A stretch of 64,000 nt of DNA from Tetradesmus obliquus. Taxonomy: Eukaryota; Chlorophyta; Chlorophyceae; Sphaeropleales; Scenedesmaceae. Where the stretch lies: the NCBI GenBank assembly GCA_030272155.1, contig CP126200.1:310001-374000 (forward strand), in the 5' to 3' direction. Each line of letters opens with the position of its first letter. The first letter of the stretch is position 1. Under the pieces are notes generated by a model. That model ran no database searches. It was not told the origin of the DNA and was given only the letters and a program-made list of their open reading frames with translations. Below are positions 22,201-34,786 of the stretch, in pieces. The position numbers and the translations under genes are program-made.

Positions 22201-24520
22201 GTTCCTGGCGCTCAGCAGTACACACAAGCTGGGCGTGTGTTGGAGAGTGCCTCCCTTGCAGGGCGGGGCAGAGTCGTGAGTATGCTAGCTCACGACAAAC
22301 GGAATTAACTGCATTTCACATTAGTGGGCAGCAGCGGCGTTCTATGATCCTGCAGAGCCTGGGAACGGCACGTCATGACGAAACACTAACAACTACTGAG
22401 GAATTGTGGGATCAGGCCTGCCTTTTCCTCGACACGTGCGCAACCGCCTTCTGCAACTTTAAGGCTGGCCCCAAGCACCTTGATGCAGCTGGATTCCAGT
22501 GTTGCAGGCCGTCCAGGGTTCCTCAATGGAGCTGCACCTGTGGTAATCACCTCGGCTCCTTGTCACGTGGAGTCAGGTTACCAGATCATTGTCAAAAGGT
22601 GAATCCTGCTCAAGATTAGCAGTTGGCCATCAGCTGCATCAGGCCCAGCTGTTGAGGGGCTGCAGCCTCAACTCAGCATGCTGCAGCGCGTATGAAAGTC
22701 AGCAGGCCTTTCACTGGAAGCATTCTACCAAACATTAAGACCATTAACCCCAGCTGGCAACCAATCAGGCCTGTAGTTGGAATAGTCTTGTCGGCTTGCA
22801 GGCAGTTCATGCGTCAACACTGCAAATCTTAGGTCCCGTTGGCCGCCGTAGCTGATCCGGTGGAGCGTCCGCCGCCAGGCGGAGCCCACAGCTGCGGCAG
22901 CTGCGCCACCTGAGTCCCAGGCTGCACAGCAGACCTGCCAAACATGCCAGGCCCACATCAACACCAAGGCTGACCATGTTGGGGCCCCTGTGCCGCAGCG
23001 GCTGCATGGGCGTCATATACATAAGGAGCGCTGCCACATGCATTGCTTGAAGGTGCGCAGCTGTGCATGGACCAGCGTGCTTCGGCATCCTGGCTTTGTC
23101 TAGAATTCGTCATTTTACATGTGTGGCAGAAGCCTTCCTGCCTTCTGCCGCCAAGCCTGCAGCCTGCGGCCAAGCATGCAGGCTGCCAGTTCTGCCACAT
23201 GCTGTCGTGCGTCAACTGTAGAAAAAAATAACTGTAGAGAATGTGTTCAGCATTGCAGGGGGAGATGCACGCACGCACGGCAGCAGTGCACTTTGTGGAT
23301 AGTCTTCGCAGGCACGCAAACAGAGTTAGCTGAGGACTCAACACAGCCTAGAGAATTGCTGCAAAACACTGCAACTCTGCTGCCGCAAAGTATTGCTTGA
23401 CACATGGCATCCTGGCTTTGTCTGGTATTCGTCATTTTACATGGATGCCGTCCACGACAGGTTGCGCGCACCACACTGCATGACCAGCGCGGCTGTGCTT
23501 GCCAAGCAGACTGCACATTGCGTGATGATGCAACAGCTTGATGCAGCACACAAACAGTCGTTCAAGCGGATTCCTGGCCTGCAAGGAATAGAGTGTACGA
23601 GCAAGGGTGCGCAACTGCTGATTTGGCAGGCGACAGGGACAGGCGCATCTGTGGCAGCAGCAAACGTGCTGATGAGCTCCACAGCGGGCCGTATTCAACT
23701 GAGGTGGGTGCAGCTATAAGCATTGAGCAAGTGTGTTTAGTATGCCGTCGCATCTTGCTTCCACTTGGTGTACAGGACCCGTGTATAAGTCGCATGTTTT
23801 GACTATGCAGGTGCCTGGCTGGGTGGTGGCATGAAAGCTGCCTGGGTGGGATTACTAGTACAGGGACAGTACCTCAATTTCCTTTGGTGATAGCAGCACC
23901 ATATAACGCTCTGAATGTGTCTCTTCGCCAGGCAAACATCATACACCACTTAGGCTCGTGCGAGGAGCTGTGGACAACTGGCAGTGCAAGCACCCGCGCT
24001 GCTCACCCGCCAGACCTCTTGTGCTCCCTGGCCGTCTGCGCACTGCAACACTGGCTGCCCTGTGTCTTCCTGGTATTTGTGCCAATTGCATTACGCCAGC
24101 GATGATATGCCACTGTGGCTTGGACACCAGCTGCCAATTTCACCGTGCCTGATGCAACGGCAACTGAGACAATGGCTGCAGGAGCCATGAGCACAGCGGT
24201 GACAAAACAAAGGAATCTGGTACGTTATGTTGTGAGACAGACCCTTACGTTAAATTCGAACATCTCTGGGCACTGTGCTGGAGGGTGCCTGGCACTGCCA
24301 GCCATGCAGTAGTGTCACAGCTCACAGCACATGCTCCGTTGGTGCCCGTCTTAAACTTATACAATGTGAGTTATATCAATACTTATGATGGCTCGGACCG
24401 AATGGACCTCAATTCGCTACTCTGTCATGGCATGTGCAGGTTTCAACGGGGCGAGCTGCTCACAAAAGAGGTGAGCGGCCCCGGATCCGCCCTCTTTCTT
24501 CCTACGAAAGGTCAGCAACC
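22201..24520. other. Intergenic region between divergent Sec14 and RPS21 genes
   Basis: This region holds both promoters. No coding exon is supported. A near-identical segment of about 38 bp (GGCATCCTGGCTTTGTCT followed by a ATTCGTCATTTTACATG core) occurs at 23085-23121 and 23406-23442, indicating a local duplication about 320 bp apart. A short pyrimidine-rich tract just before the RPS21 ATG (24491-24503) is typical of ribosomal-protein gene leaders. Confidence 0.45.
23083..23443. repeat. Pair of near-identical segments of about 38 bp, spaced about 320 bp
   Basis: The segments 23083-23121 and 23404-23443 differ by a couple of bases. They share the order TGCTTGA ... CATCCTGGCTTTGTCT ... TCGTCATTTTACATG. 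Their function is unknown. Confidence 0.7.
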
Positions 24521-26065
24521 ATGAAGAACGACGAGGGCGAGGTTGTGGACCTGTACATCCCGCGCAAGTGGTGAGCTGCAGCATGAACACTCGGCCAAAT
24601 AGTCGGAATCGACTTTGATTGATTAGATTTGAAGCTTAGTACACTGGTGCCTCCATCAAGAAGCTCTGTCACACAGGCAGCCACGACCCATGCTTGCGGC
24701 GGTGCTGCTGCGCTGTGTTGCTTTTCCTCTCACGCACTCCGCTGTGTTTCACCTGCATGCAGCGCGTGGACAAACAAGCTGATCACAGCTAAGGACCATG
24801 CCAGCGTCCAGGTGAACATTGGCCACCTGAACGAGGAGGGTGTGTACAGCAACCAGTTCACCACCTTCGCTCTGGCAGGCAGGGTTCGCGCTCAGGTGAG
24901 AACTCACAGAGGCCTTGGTGGCGCCTGGCAGCCGGGCTGGCTGGCTGGAAGCAGTGGGAAGGGACAGCAGCAGCGTCGGCAGCAGCAGCAGCAGGATTGG
25001 ACATAGCAGGCAGGGTGGAAGCGATGGACATGTGATACATCACAGCAATCGCAGCCACAAGCAAGCTGCAACAGCAGCCCACATTTCAGCGGCAGCAGCA
25101 TGGGGCAGGCTGTGCGTCAGGCCCAGTCACAGCAAACACAAAGCACAAAATGCAGCTCTCACTTGGCTGGATAGGGTTTTCGCTATTATGGATGAACACA
25201 TTTCTGGGCATTTAGGCCTTCGTGCTAGCTGCTTTTTGCTTCTATATCTGGTCAGCGCAGCTCGAAACTGCTTGGTAGCAGTCACTGCTTGAGTGCAGCT
25301 GATGCCACAGTGGGAAGCAGGCATGCAGCTGTGCACTGTGCATCAACAAGCATGCAATGCTGCTGTACACTTTCGCATTCAACAGATTATGCAAGCAGGC
25401 TACCATGCAGCAATGATAACAGCAGTGTACAAGCAGCAGCAGGAGCAGCAGCAGCCATCATCATCAGCAGCACCAACAACAGCAGCAGCAGCAGCGCCAG
25501 CAGCGACTGTGGCAGTCTTATGAATAGACACAGTGTACGTGACACCTGCACAGTGCTACATCCGCTTGAAGACCACAGCCCATGCTTTGAGCAGCGTGTG
25601 CAGCAGTATGGGATGGTGTCTTTGCTGTGCGACAGCTCCTTGCAGCAGCAGCTTGCTAGAGCACTCGTCATCACTACACTGGCAGGCTGTGGCGCAAAGT
25701 CAGCCCAGTTGTGCGACAGCATGCCATAACTGTGCAGATATAGGGGCGCTGAAAGTCTTGCAGGCCTAGCAACTCTGCTGCAGTTGGTCGCCGGGTGCGG
25801 GGACTGCGGTATACGGCCAGCAGCCATGCAGCGCATTGCTGGAGTGTGCCAGCGATCATTGCCTCCAAAGTCCACTTTACAGCTGCAGCGCAGCAGGCAC
25901 GCCTTTGGAGTCTGAATCCAAACAGAGCTAGACTGATGTATGCGGCATGGGTGCAGTGCGCTGACCGTGTGCTGTCCGCTGCTGCTGCTGCTGCTGCAGG
26001 GTGAGGGTGACTCCGCCCTGGACATCATGTGGAGGAAGAAGATGGCTGACGGCAGCGCCCAGTAA
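24521..26065 (+). CDS. RPS21: 40S ribosomal protein S21 (eS21)
   Basis: Exons 24521-24570, 24763-24895 and 26000-26065 give 82 aa, the normal family length (81-83). The protein starts [17 protein letters not shown], continues with [16 protein letters not shown] and [17 protein letters not shown], and ends in a polar GEGDSALD...MWRKKM tail. These are the conserved blocks of eS21, a small-subunit protein near the mRNA exit region that is needed for 40S maturation. The start is the first ATG, 17 bp after a pyrimidine run. The second intron is long (1104 bp), has CAG repeats near its 5' side (24963-24993 and 25434-25503) and (CTG)n at its acceptor (25979-25999). A TGTAA lies 124 bp past the stop. 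Confidence 0.95.
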
Positions 26066-27726
26066 GCCAGCCACGGCAGCGGCAGCAATGCGCTGCACAC
26101 ACAGCTGACACAGCTGCGCTGCCCCCCTGGGGAGCAGCAGACGCTTGCGGGCTTGCAGCGTGCAGGCAGGCCTTTTGCGTGCAGCTGGTGTAACTGTCAC
26201 AGGAGGACTCCGTCTGGTCGTGGTTGGCGATGGGGGTCAGGGCACACTGGCTCTGGGCTCGCAGGGATGGGGCACAGTGCGTGGCATTGTCCAGAGCGTC
26301 TCATAGCAACTGATAGCCTGGCAACGGTCCTGATTTTTGCGATGAGGTCAAAATTACAGATGAGTAAGCGCCGTTTGACATCACGTGCAGCAGCTGCAAA
26401 CATCAAGCAGCCTTAACAGCCAGCAGCTTGGGGTGACAGCACCTCTGTGCAGATCCAGTCTGCCAATCAAGGTGCTGTGTGCGCTGCAGCTGAGAAAGCT
26501 ATCATGCGCACCTGTCGACACTGCATTTGCAGTGCACTTGCAAGTGGCACATTACTCTGCATTTACCTTGCTTCTTCAAAATTAGGAACCGTATCATCGT
26601 CATTTGACATTGCTGTAAGTACGCAAAGCATGTAAAGCAGCACCACCGCCTGCCTCTTGGCATGGCAATGCTGCCCACTTGCCCAAAGTTGGCTCGCCCT
26701 GCCGCAAGCGGACCGTCCAGTTGTCAGGATCACCGCTGGCACCGTCATCACCGTTCAAACCCCACACAATGAGAATCAACTTGAGCATTTCTTCTGTATG
26801 CTTCAAGCAGCACTACCGCCAACTGGCTTGCGGGTGATCATGGGGTACCGTGCCCTCTCTGTGACATTGACGCAGGAACGTGTGCGCTGCCGGCGGTCCA
26901 GTGGAGCCACATCAGCAGCCTGTTGGGCCAAGCCCAACGTTTTGGTGGTAGGGTAACAGTAACCTCAAAGGCACAATCGACTGTTAAAGCAGCAATAGAG
27001 CCCAGCCTGGAGCAAGTGGCAGCGCCAGGCCGCTGGTCACCAGCCTGGACTGTGTGGAGTTTCGAACAAGTTGCTGGTGGACAGCAGTTCGGGTGCAGGT
27101 GACCCATAGAACAACTGTTGGCATGCAGTACGCCTTTGAAATACATACCATAGCCTGATAACAGTGATTTTTAAATTTCGGCGCCTGCCGTGGCCAACGC
27201 AAAAGGCAACGAAGACAGGTGTCACCAGACGGATCTAAGAGACCAATGAGCAGACTTCCGGGTGGGTGATCTTGCATCACAGCTGCATACATATAGTAAG
27301 ATGGTTGAATTCATCGACGTAAGTTACGGGGATGAGATCTGCACACACAGGATGCGATGAGTAACCCACAAAGTTGGATCAATATTGGGCACCTATTAAA
27401 ATATAAATCATTAAGCGCCGAACTTATTACTTTCAAACGTTTAATCATGCGCTTTTGACGGCATTCCGGCCGTTCCCGAGAAGTGCCCATGAACAACAAG
27501 CCGAGGTGAGGAGGGTTGATAAAGGCCGCTCCGCTCCGACCAGGACCTCACACCAGTCGTCAAGGCGCAAAACAAAGTTCTGCGACACGTATGTGAACAT
27601 AATATAGACGCTAGCCTGTCCACGCGTATCGTGACCATTGGCTGCATCGGCAGTAAAGTATCGCACGGCAACCTATCTTCCGCCAAAACACATTGAGAAC
27701 GCTTCTTCACAACGTGTGTGTTTCCT
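26066..27726. other. Intergenic: RPS21 3' region and carboxypeptidase promoter
   Basis: A TGTAA at 26189-26193 is the likely RPS21 poly(A) signal. No coding exon is supported. The AT-richer part near 27360-27440 contains TATAAAT at 27402-27408, about 320 bp before the carboxypeptidase ATG; it could be a TATA element if the leader is long. Confidence 0.4.
26189..26193 (+). terminator. TGTAA poly(A) signal candidate for RPS21
   Basis: TGTAA, the chlorophyte poly(A) signal, lies 124 bp downstream of the RPS21 stop codon. Confidence 0.6.
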
Positions 27727-28873
27727 ATGGGGCACCAGCGGGGCCTGGTGCTGGCCCTGTGCGTGTTGGTCATGCTGGCAGCCCACGCGCACGCTCAAGG
27801 AAGCTCGTCGCAGAATGAGAACGCACAGTATTTGACCGGATGTCCTATAGGACCGCTTTATCACTCGTGTGATGATATCCTGGCGCGACTCAACATGCTG
27901 GCCAAGGGCGCACAGTGGCCTGCTGTCAGGTTGGTCCAGTAGGGATGTGGAAGTGCTTTCTGACCGGGCAGTGTTCACCTGGTGTGTTCATTTCGACATG
28001 TTTGCCTCGCATGCTACTATTCAACGGTGGCATGCACAGCTGCAGCGGCAGCAGCAACAGCAGCAGGCCCCTCAGCAGCAGAGGCCCCTGCTGCTAGAAG
28101 CAGCAGCACTCTGGCAGGGGTACCCATCTGTGTCACTGCTCGGGTGACACCCCACACAGCGGCAACCCAAGCTGTGCCATGTACATAGTAGCAACGCATG
28201 CAATGCGCAAACCTGCCACATCCCCCAAGCACAAATATAGTATCGCTTATGTCCTGGACCTTTTTCCATCAGCACCTGCCGCTGCAACTCCCGCCGCATG
28301 TGTCTGTGTGCTGTGCTTGCAGCCTGGTGTCTATACCTGACACGCTCACCAGCAGCAGCCACAGCATGTACCGCATCTTGAACCCGCGGCGAAGCCCGCC
28401 CACCGCGCAGCAGCTGCAGGCCATGCCAACCGTGTTCATCATCTGCAACCAGCACGCGCGAGAGGTGCGGCGCCAGGCTGCGGCAATGCTGTGTACCAGT
28501 GTATGGCAACCTGCAGCAGAACTCAGTCGTGTGGTTAGCTGCTAGTAGACGTCCAGAAGGCACATGGCACGCGGCGGCAGCAGCAGCTCTGCAAGCCTCA
28601 TGTTGAGGGATAGGCCGAGACACATAGCAGCACTGCTTAAAGCCTTGTGCATCTGCTGCTGCTGCTGCTGCTGCTGCAGGTCATCACAGCTGAGCTGTGC
28701 TTCTGGCTGGTGCGGCTGCTGTCAGGCGACTCACGCAGCCTGCTGGAGTGGCCCGAATTCAGGGCAGCGCTGGGCGCGGCGCGGCGCGTGCGCGGCGTCA
28801 ACTCGAACGTGGCGCTGCTGCGGCAGTGGACGCAGAACTTGACCAGCAGGGTCAAGGTGGAGGTGAGGGCCGC

Positions 28874-28904
<31 letters not shown>

Positions 28905-28928
28905 CATGCGTACCGCAGCTGTTGGGCT

Positions 28929-28963
<35 letters not shown>

Positions 28964-29719
28964 TTGCGGTGCTGTTGTGGCTGCGCTGCACTGGCGCTGT
29001 TCTCTGTCAAGCAGTTGATAGTGTGTAAGCAGCCTTGACGCATGTATGCAGCAAGGGCAGCAGCAGCAGCCAAAGTGCACTTGATTGCCATCACGGCTGA
29101 GTGTACAGATGACGGCATGGCTGACTGCTGCTGCTGCCCGTGCTGTTGCAGGTGGTGCCTATTGTGAACATTGATGGGCGCAAGCTGATAGAGCAGCAGG
29201 GCGACTACAACTTGCGGAAAAACCCCAACGGCGTCGACCTCAACAGGAACTGGTGAGCAGCAGCAGCAGCAGCAGCAGCTGTGCAGCCAAGCCAACAACG
29301 GCAGCAGCAGCAGCAAGTGACACAGCTGCGCAGACACCAGCATGCATGGCATCTGCAGCAAGAGCAGCAGTGTTGGCAGCGGCATGTGCCAACTAGCCGG
29401 CATTCAGCCGTGGGTGGGTCAACTTTTCACAGCTTTGTCTTGGCTTTCAGCACTGCTTGCTGCAGTGGACGCTGACTGGCTGCCTTTTGTCACGCTTGTG
29501 TGCTGCAGGCGCGTCAACCGCGCAGCCCCCAACTCTGGTGCTGATGAGCTCGACCCAAGCAGCGAGGTGTATGCCGGGACAGGGCCCCTGACGTGAGTGC
29601 GACGCAGTGCAGTACATCAACACAATACATTGCATATGGCAAGACCTACACGGCGTATTTAGCAGTGTGCCTGCAGGCTGCTGCACACCCTGTGGACACC
29701 TGTAATAATGTCCCCTAAG

Positions 29720-29765
<46 letters not shown>

Positions 29766-31132
29766 GCCCGCAGTGAGTGGGAGACGCGCAGCCTGTTCTC
29801 CTACATGCAGAACCAGCTGAGCCAGCCCACGGGGCGGGGCCTGTTCATGGACATACACTCAGGCATGTGGGCCCTCATGAGCCCATGGTGAGCGCGCTGC
29901 CGCTGCGGCTGTTACAAACGTGTTTTGTTATTGTGCTGCGCAGCAGCACTGCACCATCACATGCAGTGACTGCCTTGTTGATGTACTACGCGCCTGCTGC
30001 TGCTGCATTACTGTGTGCTGAGTACAACTATGCATTAACTCTGATTCTGACAATTTTCATTGCGCCTGCCCCGCAGGTCCGGCAAGTTTGACATGAGTGA
30101 CATTCCCTGGCCAGACATCGCCGCATCCCAAAGCCTGCTGGACGCGATGCAGCCGCCGCTGCGGGATGGCCAGGGCCGCGGCATTGCTGCAGGGCCCGGG
30201 GCCGGCCTGCTGTACAGGGCGTACGGCAGCGCAGACGACACTGCGGGCCAGCTCAAGTTCAGGCAGGCGCTGACTGCTGAGGTGTATGGGCCCATCGGAG
30301 ATGACCCGTATGTGGTTGATAGCGGTGAGTGCGCTCAGGGTGGTGTATGTTGGTATAATGGCGGTGGTGGCTTCCGATGTGTGCATTGCGGTCAGGATTT
30401 ATCCCGTTGCTTCATGCATGTCTGTTTGTTAGAAGCGGCAGCCTCAGGACTGTCATAGCACATAACACTAGCCTGCACCAAAAGCCAGCCAGCATGCAAT
30501 GAAATGCTTTTGCTTGCCGCCCAGCTCGTCGGCTGTGTGTGATGCGCCTGCCTTACACCACCCTGGAAACACACCATTAACCCCTGCCCCTTCTGCTGCT
30601 GCTGCCTGCTGCTGCTGCTGCTGCTGTTGCTGCTGCGCCCGCAGGCTGGTCTTACGAGTGCCCGAACCTCCGCCTCTTCCGCTCCAGCTGCAGCGACGAC
30701 GCCGCAAAGTCCGGCGCACCCTGCGGCGATGTGGCCTGCAAGAACAAGGAGGGCACACCTATGCTCCCCATGCCCTACATGCGCGCAAAGTCACTGGCTG
30801 CCTTCAAAGCAGCTGAGGCAGACAACGCTACAGCAGGCGGAGATGTGGCCAGCACAGCGCAGGTGTCTGGCGCGGGGCCGAATATCGACCCTTGCCCGGT
30901 GCCGCAGCCCTCGCAGGCACCCCTGAACACTGCGGATGACCCGTTCATGCGGTACATGGACACAGGCGACTTTGCCACGTTCACGTACTTCAACCCCGTG
31001 AATGCGGGGCAGTACCGCGACGCGGTGTCGCGCTGGTGCGTGGGCATGCTGCTCGCGATCGAAAACTTTGCGACGCGGCCACAGCAGCAGGCAACTGTAG
31101 CAGGCGGCAGCGGCAATGTGGTGACCCCGTGA
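27727..31132 (+). CDS. Secreted zinc carboxypeptidase, M14 family
   Basis: Exons: 27727-27929, 28323-28464, 28680-28862, 29152-29252, 29509-29592, 29774-29887, 30077-30324, 30645-31132. They give 520 aa with matching phases. A signal peptide (LVLALCVLVMLAAHAHA) starts at the first ATG. The M14 zinc site is visible: H112 and E115 in NQHARE, and H266 in DIHSG. The substrate-carboxylate segment VDLNRNW carries R208, and VNIDGR precedes it. M14 enzymes remove C-terminal residues from peptides, here probably in the secretory path or outside the cell. The general-base Glu of classical carboxypeptidases (E270) is not evident in the C-terminal third, which instead carries several Cys and a DFATFTYFN segment, so activity is uncertain. 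Introns carry CAG near donors and CTG near acceptors. Confidence 0.88.
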
Positions 31133-31174
31133 GGCGCTGCAGCAGTGCTGCTTGTTTCAATTGCTTCTTGGGCG

Positions 31175-31179
31175 TGTAA
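31175..31179 (+). terminator. TGTAA poly(A) signal candidate for the carboxypeptidase
   Basis: TGTAA is 43 bp past the TGA stop, with a second TGTAA at 31234-31238. Confidence 0.6.
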
Positions 31180-31692
31180 CAGATGTGAGAAAAAGGCTTA
31201 GAAAATAGCTGGTGCAGCATGCATCATATTTTGTGTAATACTGCCCTGGTAGCGGCAGTGCTGCTGGCACTTGCATAAGGAGTGTGGCTGCATCATGTCG
31301 CGCGTGACAGCATCTGCTGGTGAAGCACGTCTGCTTGGTGCAGTAGTTGCGGTGACAGCATTTCATTCTTGCTGATGATTGCGCAGCCTGCACTAGAGTG
31401 TGTGAGACAGCAGCGGCGGCGGCAGCGGCAGCGGCAGCGACATCTGTCTTGACCTTTTTCAGCCTGGGGCCCTGGAGACCCTGACACTCGTGTATCTACC
31501 TGCCGAGCCGGCAGCAGCAGGTACTGCTTGGGCTGTCGTGTACGGTTGTGTTGATGATTCAAGTTGACTCCTGCTAGGGTAGAAAATGAACCAGACCGTG
31601 TGCTGAGCCGCTGCTTGCGCAGCATGTGTCGTCGCTGCGCGCGCCATGCGTGCATGCCTCACTGACTCACCGACCTTTCTTCCCTGCATGCA

Positions 31693-31782
31693 TGCTTGTG
31701 CGGTACCACGTGCTTTTGCGGTACAACATGCTTGTGCGGTACCTCATGCTTGTGCGGTACCACGTGCTTTGTGTTTGGTGGT
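31693..31782. repeat. Tandem repeat of an 18-bp GGTACC-containing unit
   Basis: About five units of the form TGCTTGTGCGGTACCACG occur in a row with small changes. Each is centred on GGTACC or GGTACA, and some flanks (CACGTG) are also palindromic. It lies in the gene-poor region after the carboxypeptidase. Confidence 0.8.
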
Positions 31783-33819
31783 ACCGCACACGTGTTGACG
31801 TTGTATATAACTGCAGCACAGGCTCCCCTTGCCTGCAGCAGCAACAGTGCACATGCGGCAGGCAGCATTGACTATCTGAGACTGTAGGGTTGTGTGCGTG
31901 CGTACCTGTGGCGTCGACTGCACAGATATGTCTGCTTGACACCTGTGTGTCACATTGTATGAGTTGCGTACTGACATTGGCAGGCGGTGAAAGCAGCCAT
32001 GCACACAGCATAGAAAGGTGTGTCGGGTACATGTTAGCAGCACAGCTGGCCTGCACATTCATTGCTTTCGGCAGCTGTTGCTGCCGCTGCAGCAATGCAT
32101 GCTTGCCTGCAGGCATGTGGCTGTTTTCGTGACCTCTGCTGCTGGCTTCCATGCGCACTGCAGCAGCAGAAGCAGCAGAAGCAGTGCCTGATTGCTAGTG
32201 ATGTTGCCTTCATGCTGCGCAAGCCGCTGCAGCCACAAATGATGCCACCGTGATCACCTTGCTACCACCAGTAGTTCTGTTTTTCTTCATAACATGTGCA
32301 CGCCTTTGCAGCGTGCTGCCCCTGGTAGCCACTGTGCCGTTGGCACAGGCTGCTGCTGCTGCTGATGCGCCATGCAGCCAGCTCCCCAGCACCTGCTGCA
32401 GTGTGCTGCTGCAGCTGCTTGCATGGTGCCGGCACCAGGAGTGCTGCACATGGTGTGCATGGCACATCCAGTACACCGTCTCATGTGCACCACTGATAGG
32501 GTAGCTAGCAACACTAGCTACTGCTTGTTGCTTAGGTCTGGCAGTTATGCTCTGCCAGGTGTGTGATTGTCATCAACACTCTTTGGGGGCCCTGTTTGTT
32601 TGTTTCCTGGCCTGGCCCCAAAGGGCCAATGTATGCAGCTGCAGTGGCCAGCTGCAAGCAGCACAGCTGCTGCCAGAGGCCTGCAGCCGCATTGTGTTGT
32701 GATGCAGGGTATGCATGGCGTCACGGGCACTTGCCTTGGGTGCAGCAGAGCTGCTGCTACTAGCTAGTAGCTACAGCAGGCCTGCTGCATTGCACGTGCC
32801 AGCAGCAGTGTACGTGCCTCCATTTGCTGCTGTGCCTGCTGTTGCTAGGAGCTCTACTAGAGTGTGTGGTGCATGGCGCAATTCATTCTACTAGAATGCC
32901 ACTAGCAGTGCCAGCTGCAGCGCTTTGCTGTTGCGAATGTCTGGAACTCGTTATGTAGGCTATGCAGACCCACCAGTAGGCTGCGCATGTGATATGCACT
33001 AATAGGTGTAGGCCCCAGCTCAACCCAATCCTTGTACTGTGTGGGGTGAGTTTGGGCTGGTAGCACTTCACTGTAGGGCTGCACAAACCAGCTGCAGCAG
33101 CAGCTGGCCAGCCGGTAGGCCTGCCCGGCCGTGGCAGTCACGCCGGCAGGCATCAGCCATTTGCGGGAGTGTTAGCATAGTGAGCCGCGCACGCAGGCGA
33201 TCGCCGTGCATAGTACTATGCATACTCAGTATATGGTATGGCGCTTTTGCTGTATCACAGTTGCAGTGCAGCATTCTTCAGGCTTGGCATGTAGCGCCAA
33301 CCCTGGTTGGCCCTGCACGCATATTCAACACCAAGTTGGTGTATGGCAGGGTGGCGGCATGCCGTCCGCATGGTGATCATGGCAGTAATCTTGAAAGAAG
33401 CTGTTGTTGCTTGAAGTAATGCTGTAAATTTATGAATCTGAACTTCACCTGCTGAGCAGGCTGCCTCGTCTGCCACCTCTGCTTCGGGCTTCTACTGATC
33501 AGCTGCCAGCTGCAGTGCAGCAGCAGCTAAACTGCCATCACAGATGTTGCCTGTGAGCGTAATCACACATTGCAGTTGACAACTGAGCTGCGCTGTCACA
33601 AGCTGCCATTTAAATGGACAGGCGCTTTTTCGGAGGCCTGCTCCTCCCTACACTTAGGCTATTTACTAACACTAAGGTTTCTTACTAACACTAAGGGTTT
33701 TTTACTAAAAAGCAGCTAGTACTGAGAAGTCGCTGCTGGCAGGGGCAAAAGATGTGGATGCAGCTGTTGACAGAGAGATTGCATGTGGCAACAATGTCAC
33801 AGTGTCAACTGCCAGTGCG

Positions 33820-33820
<1 letters not shown>

Positions 33821-33854
<34 letters not shown>
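33821..33854. repeat. (GAT)n microsatellite
   Basis: About eleven GAT units in a row. No gene is associated. Confidence 0.9.
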
Positions 33855-34786
33855 CAAGTTGCATAAGGCTGTGCGTGACGAACGGGACTCCCTCATAGCC
33901 TGACAAGCAAGGGTGTTACAAAGTGAACAAGCAGCAAGCCAACACGAGCTGAAGTGTAGAATCTGCACATCGCAGCACACCAGGCGACTGCCACTGCCAG
34001 CTCAGACTGACGCTGGTCTGCCAAACTGCAGCCGAACATACGGAACATCGCTGTCGACAGATGACAGCGGACGCTGAGCAACCCATCTACTCCACGCAAA
34101 GCTGCAGCAGGAAGATAGCGCGCCAGCAGCGCATGTGACATGTACTCAGCCTGTTACCAGTGCCCAGGATACACAGCGCAAGCAACACTGGTGGGGCTGC
34201 ATTTGCTCCACCTACACCTCCCAGTGCTGCACTGCATTCGAAGCAGCTGGCTTGCAACAGCACAGCTGAGTCAGTTCGGAGCCACGCGAAAAAAGGAACA
34301 GCAGCATACAGTTCGTGCTGCAAGCATCACCATCATCGTCATTGGTTTGTCATACGCAACATCTGTGCTCCTGAAGCCCTACACAATTCAAACACAGCAT
34401 TGCCGAGCAAGGCATAAGCAGGCCTTGCGGCTGCCGGCCCACCCCTATAGTATATAGTACGCACACTTGTGCAGCAACGCACTTGCTCTACATCTGGCAG
34501 CTGACCGTCAACAGTTTGATGTGTTGCCTGGCACCAGCAGCAGCGCATGTTCTGCGCAAGCAAAACCACACAGCACCTTGCCAGCGCTGGTTCTCACCAC
34601 TACACAAGCATACAACAAAATGTCAAAGCAGGCACGGTCTGCTGCTGACTTGACCACAAGCACCCTGCCAATGCTGCTGCCGTAACACACCATCACCCTT
34701 CCTACAGCAACAGCCATCCGCAGCAGCCGCTACATCGCCAGCGCGCAGCAGCAAACGCCGCACCATCCGCTTAATTCACCAGCACC

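Larger units (their letters stand above)
31133..34786. other. 3.6-kb gene-poor region with simple repeats
   Basis: TGTAA sites at 31175-31179 and 31234-31238 probably end the carboxypeptidase transcript. The rest has no supported exon. It contains a GGTACC-rich tandem repeat (31693-31782), clustered TTACTAACACTAAGG motifs (33670-33705) and a (GAT)n run (33821-33854). Confidence 0.5.
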
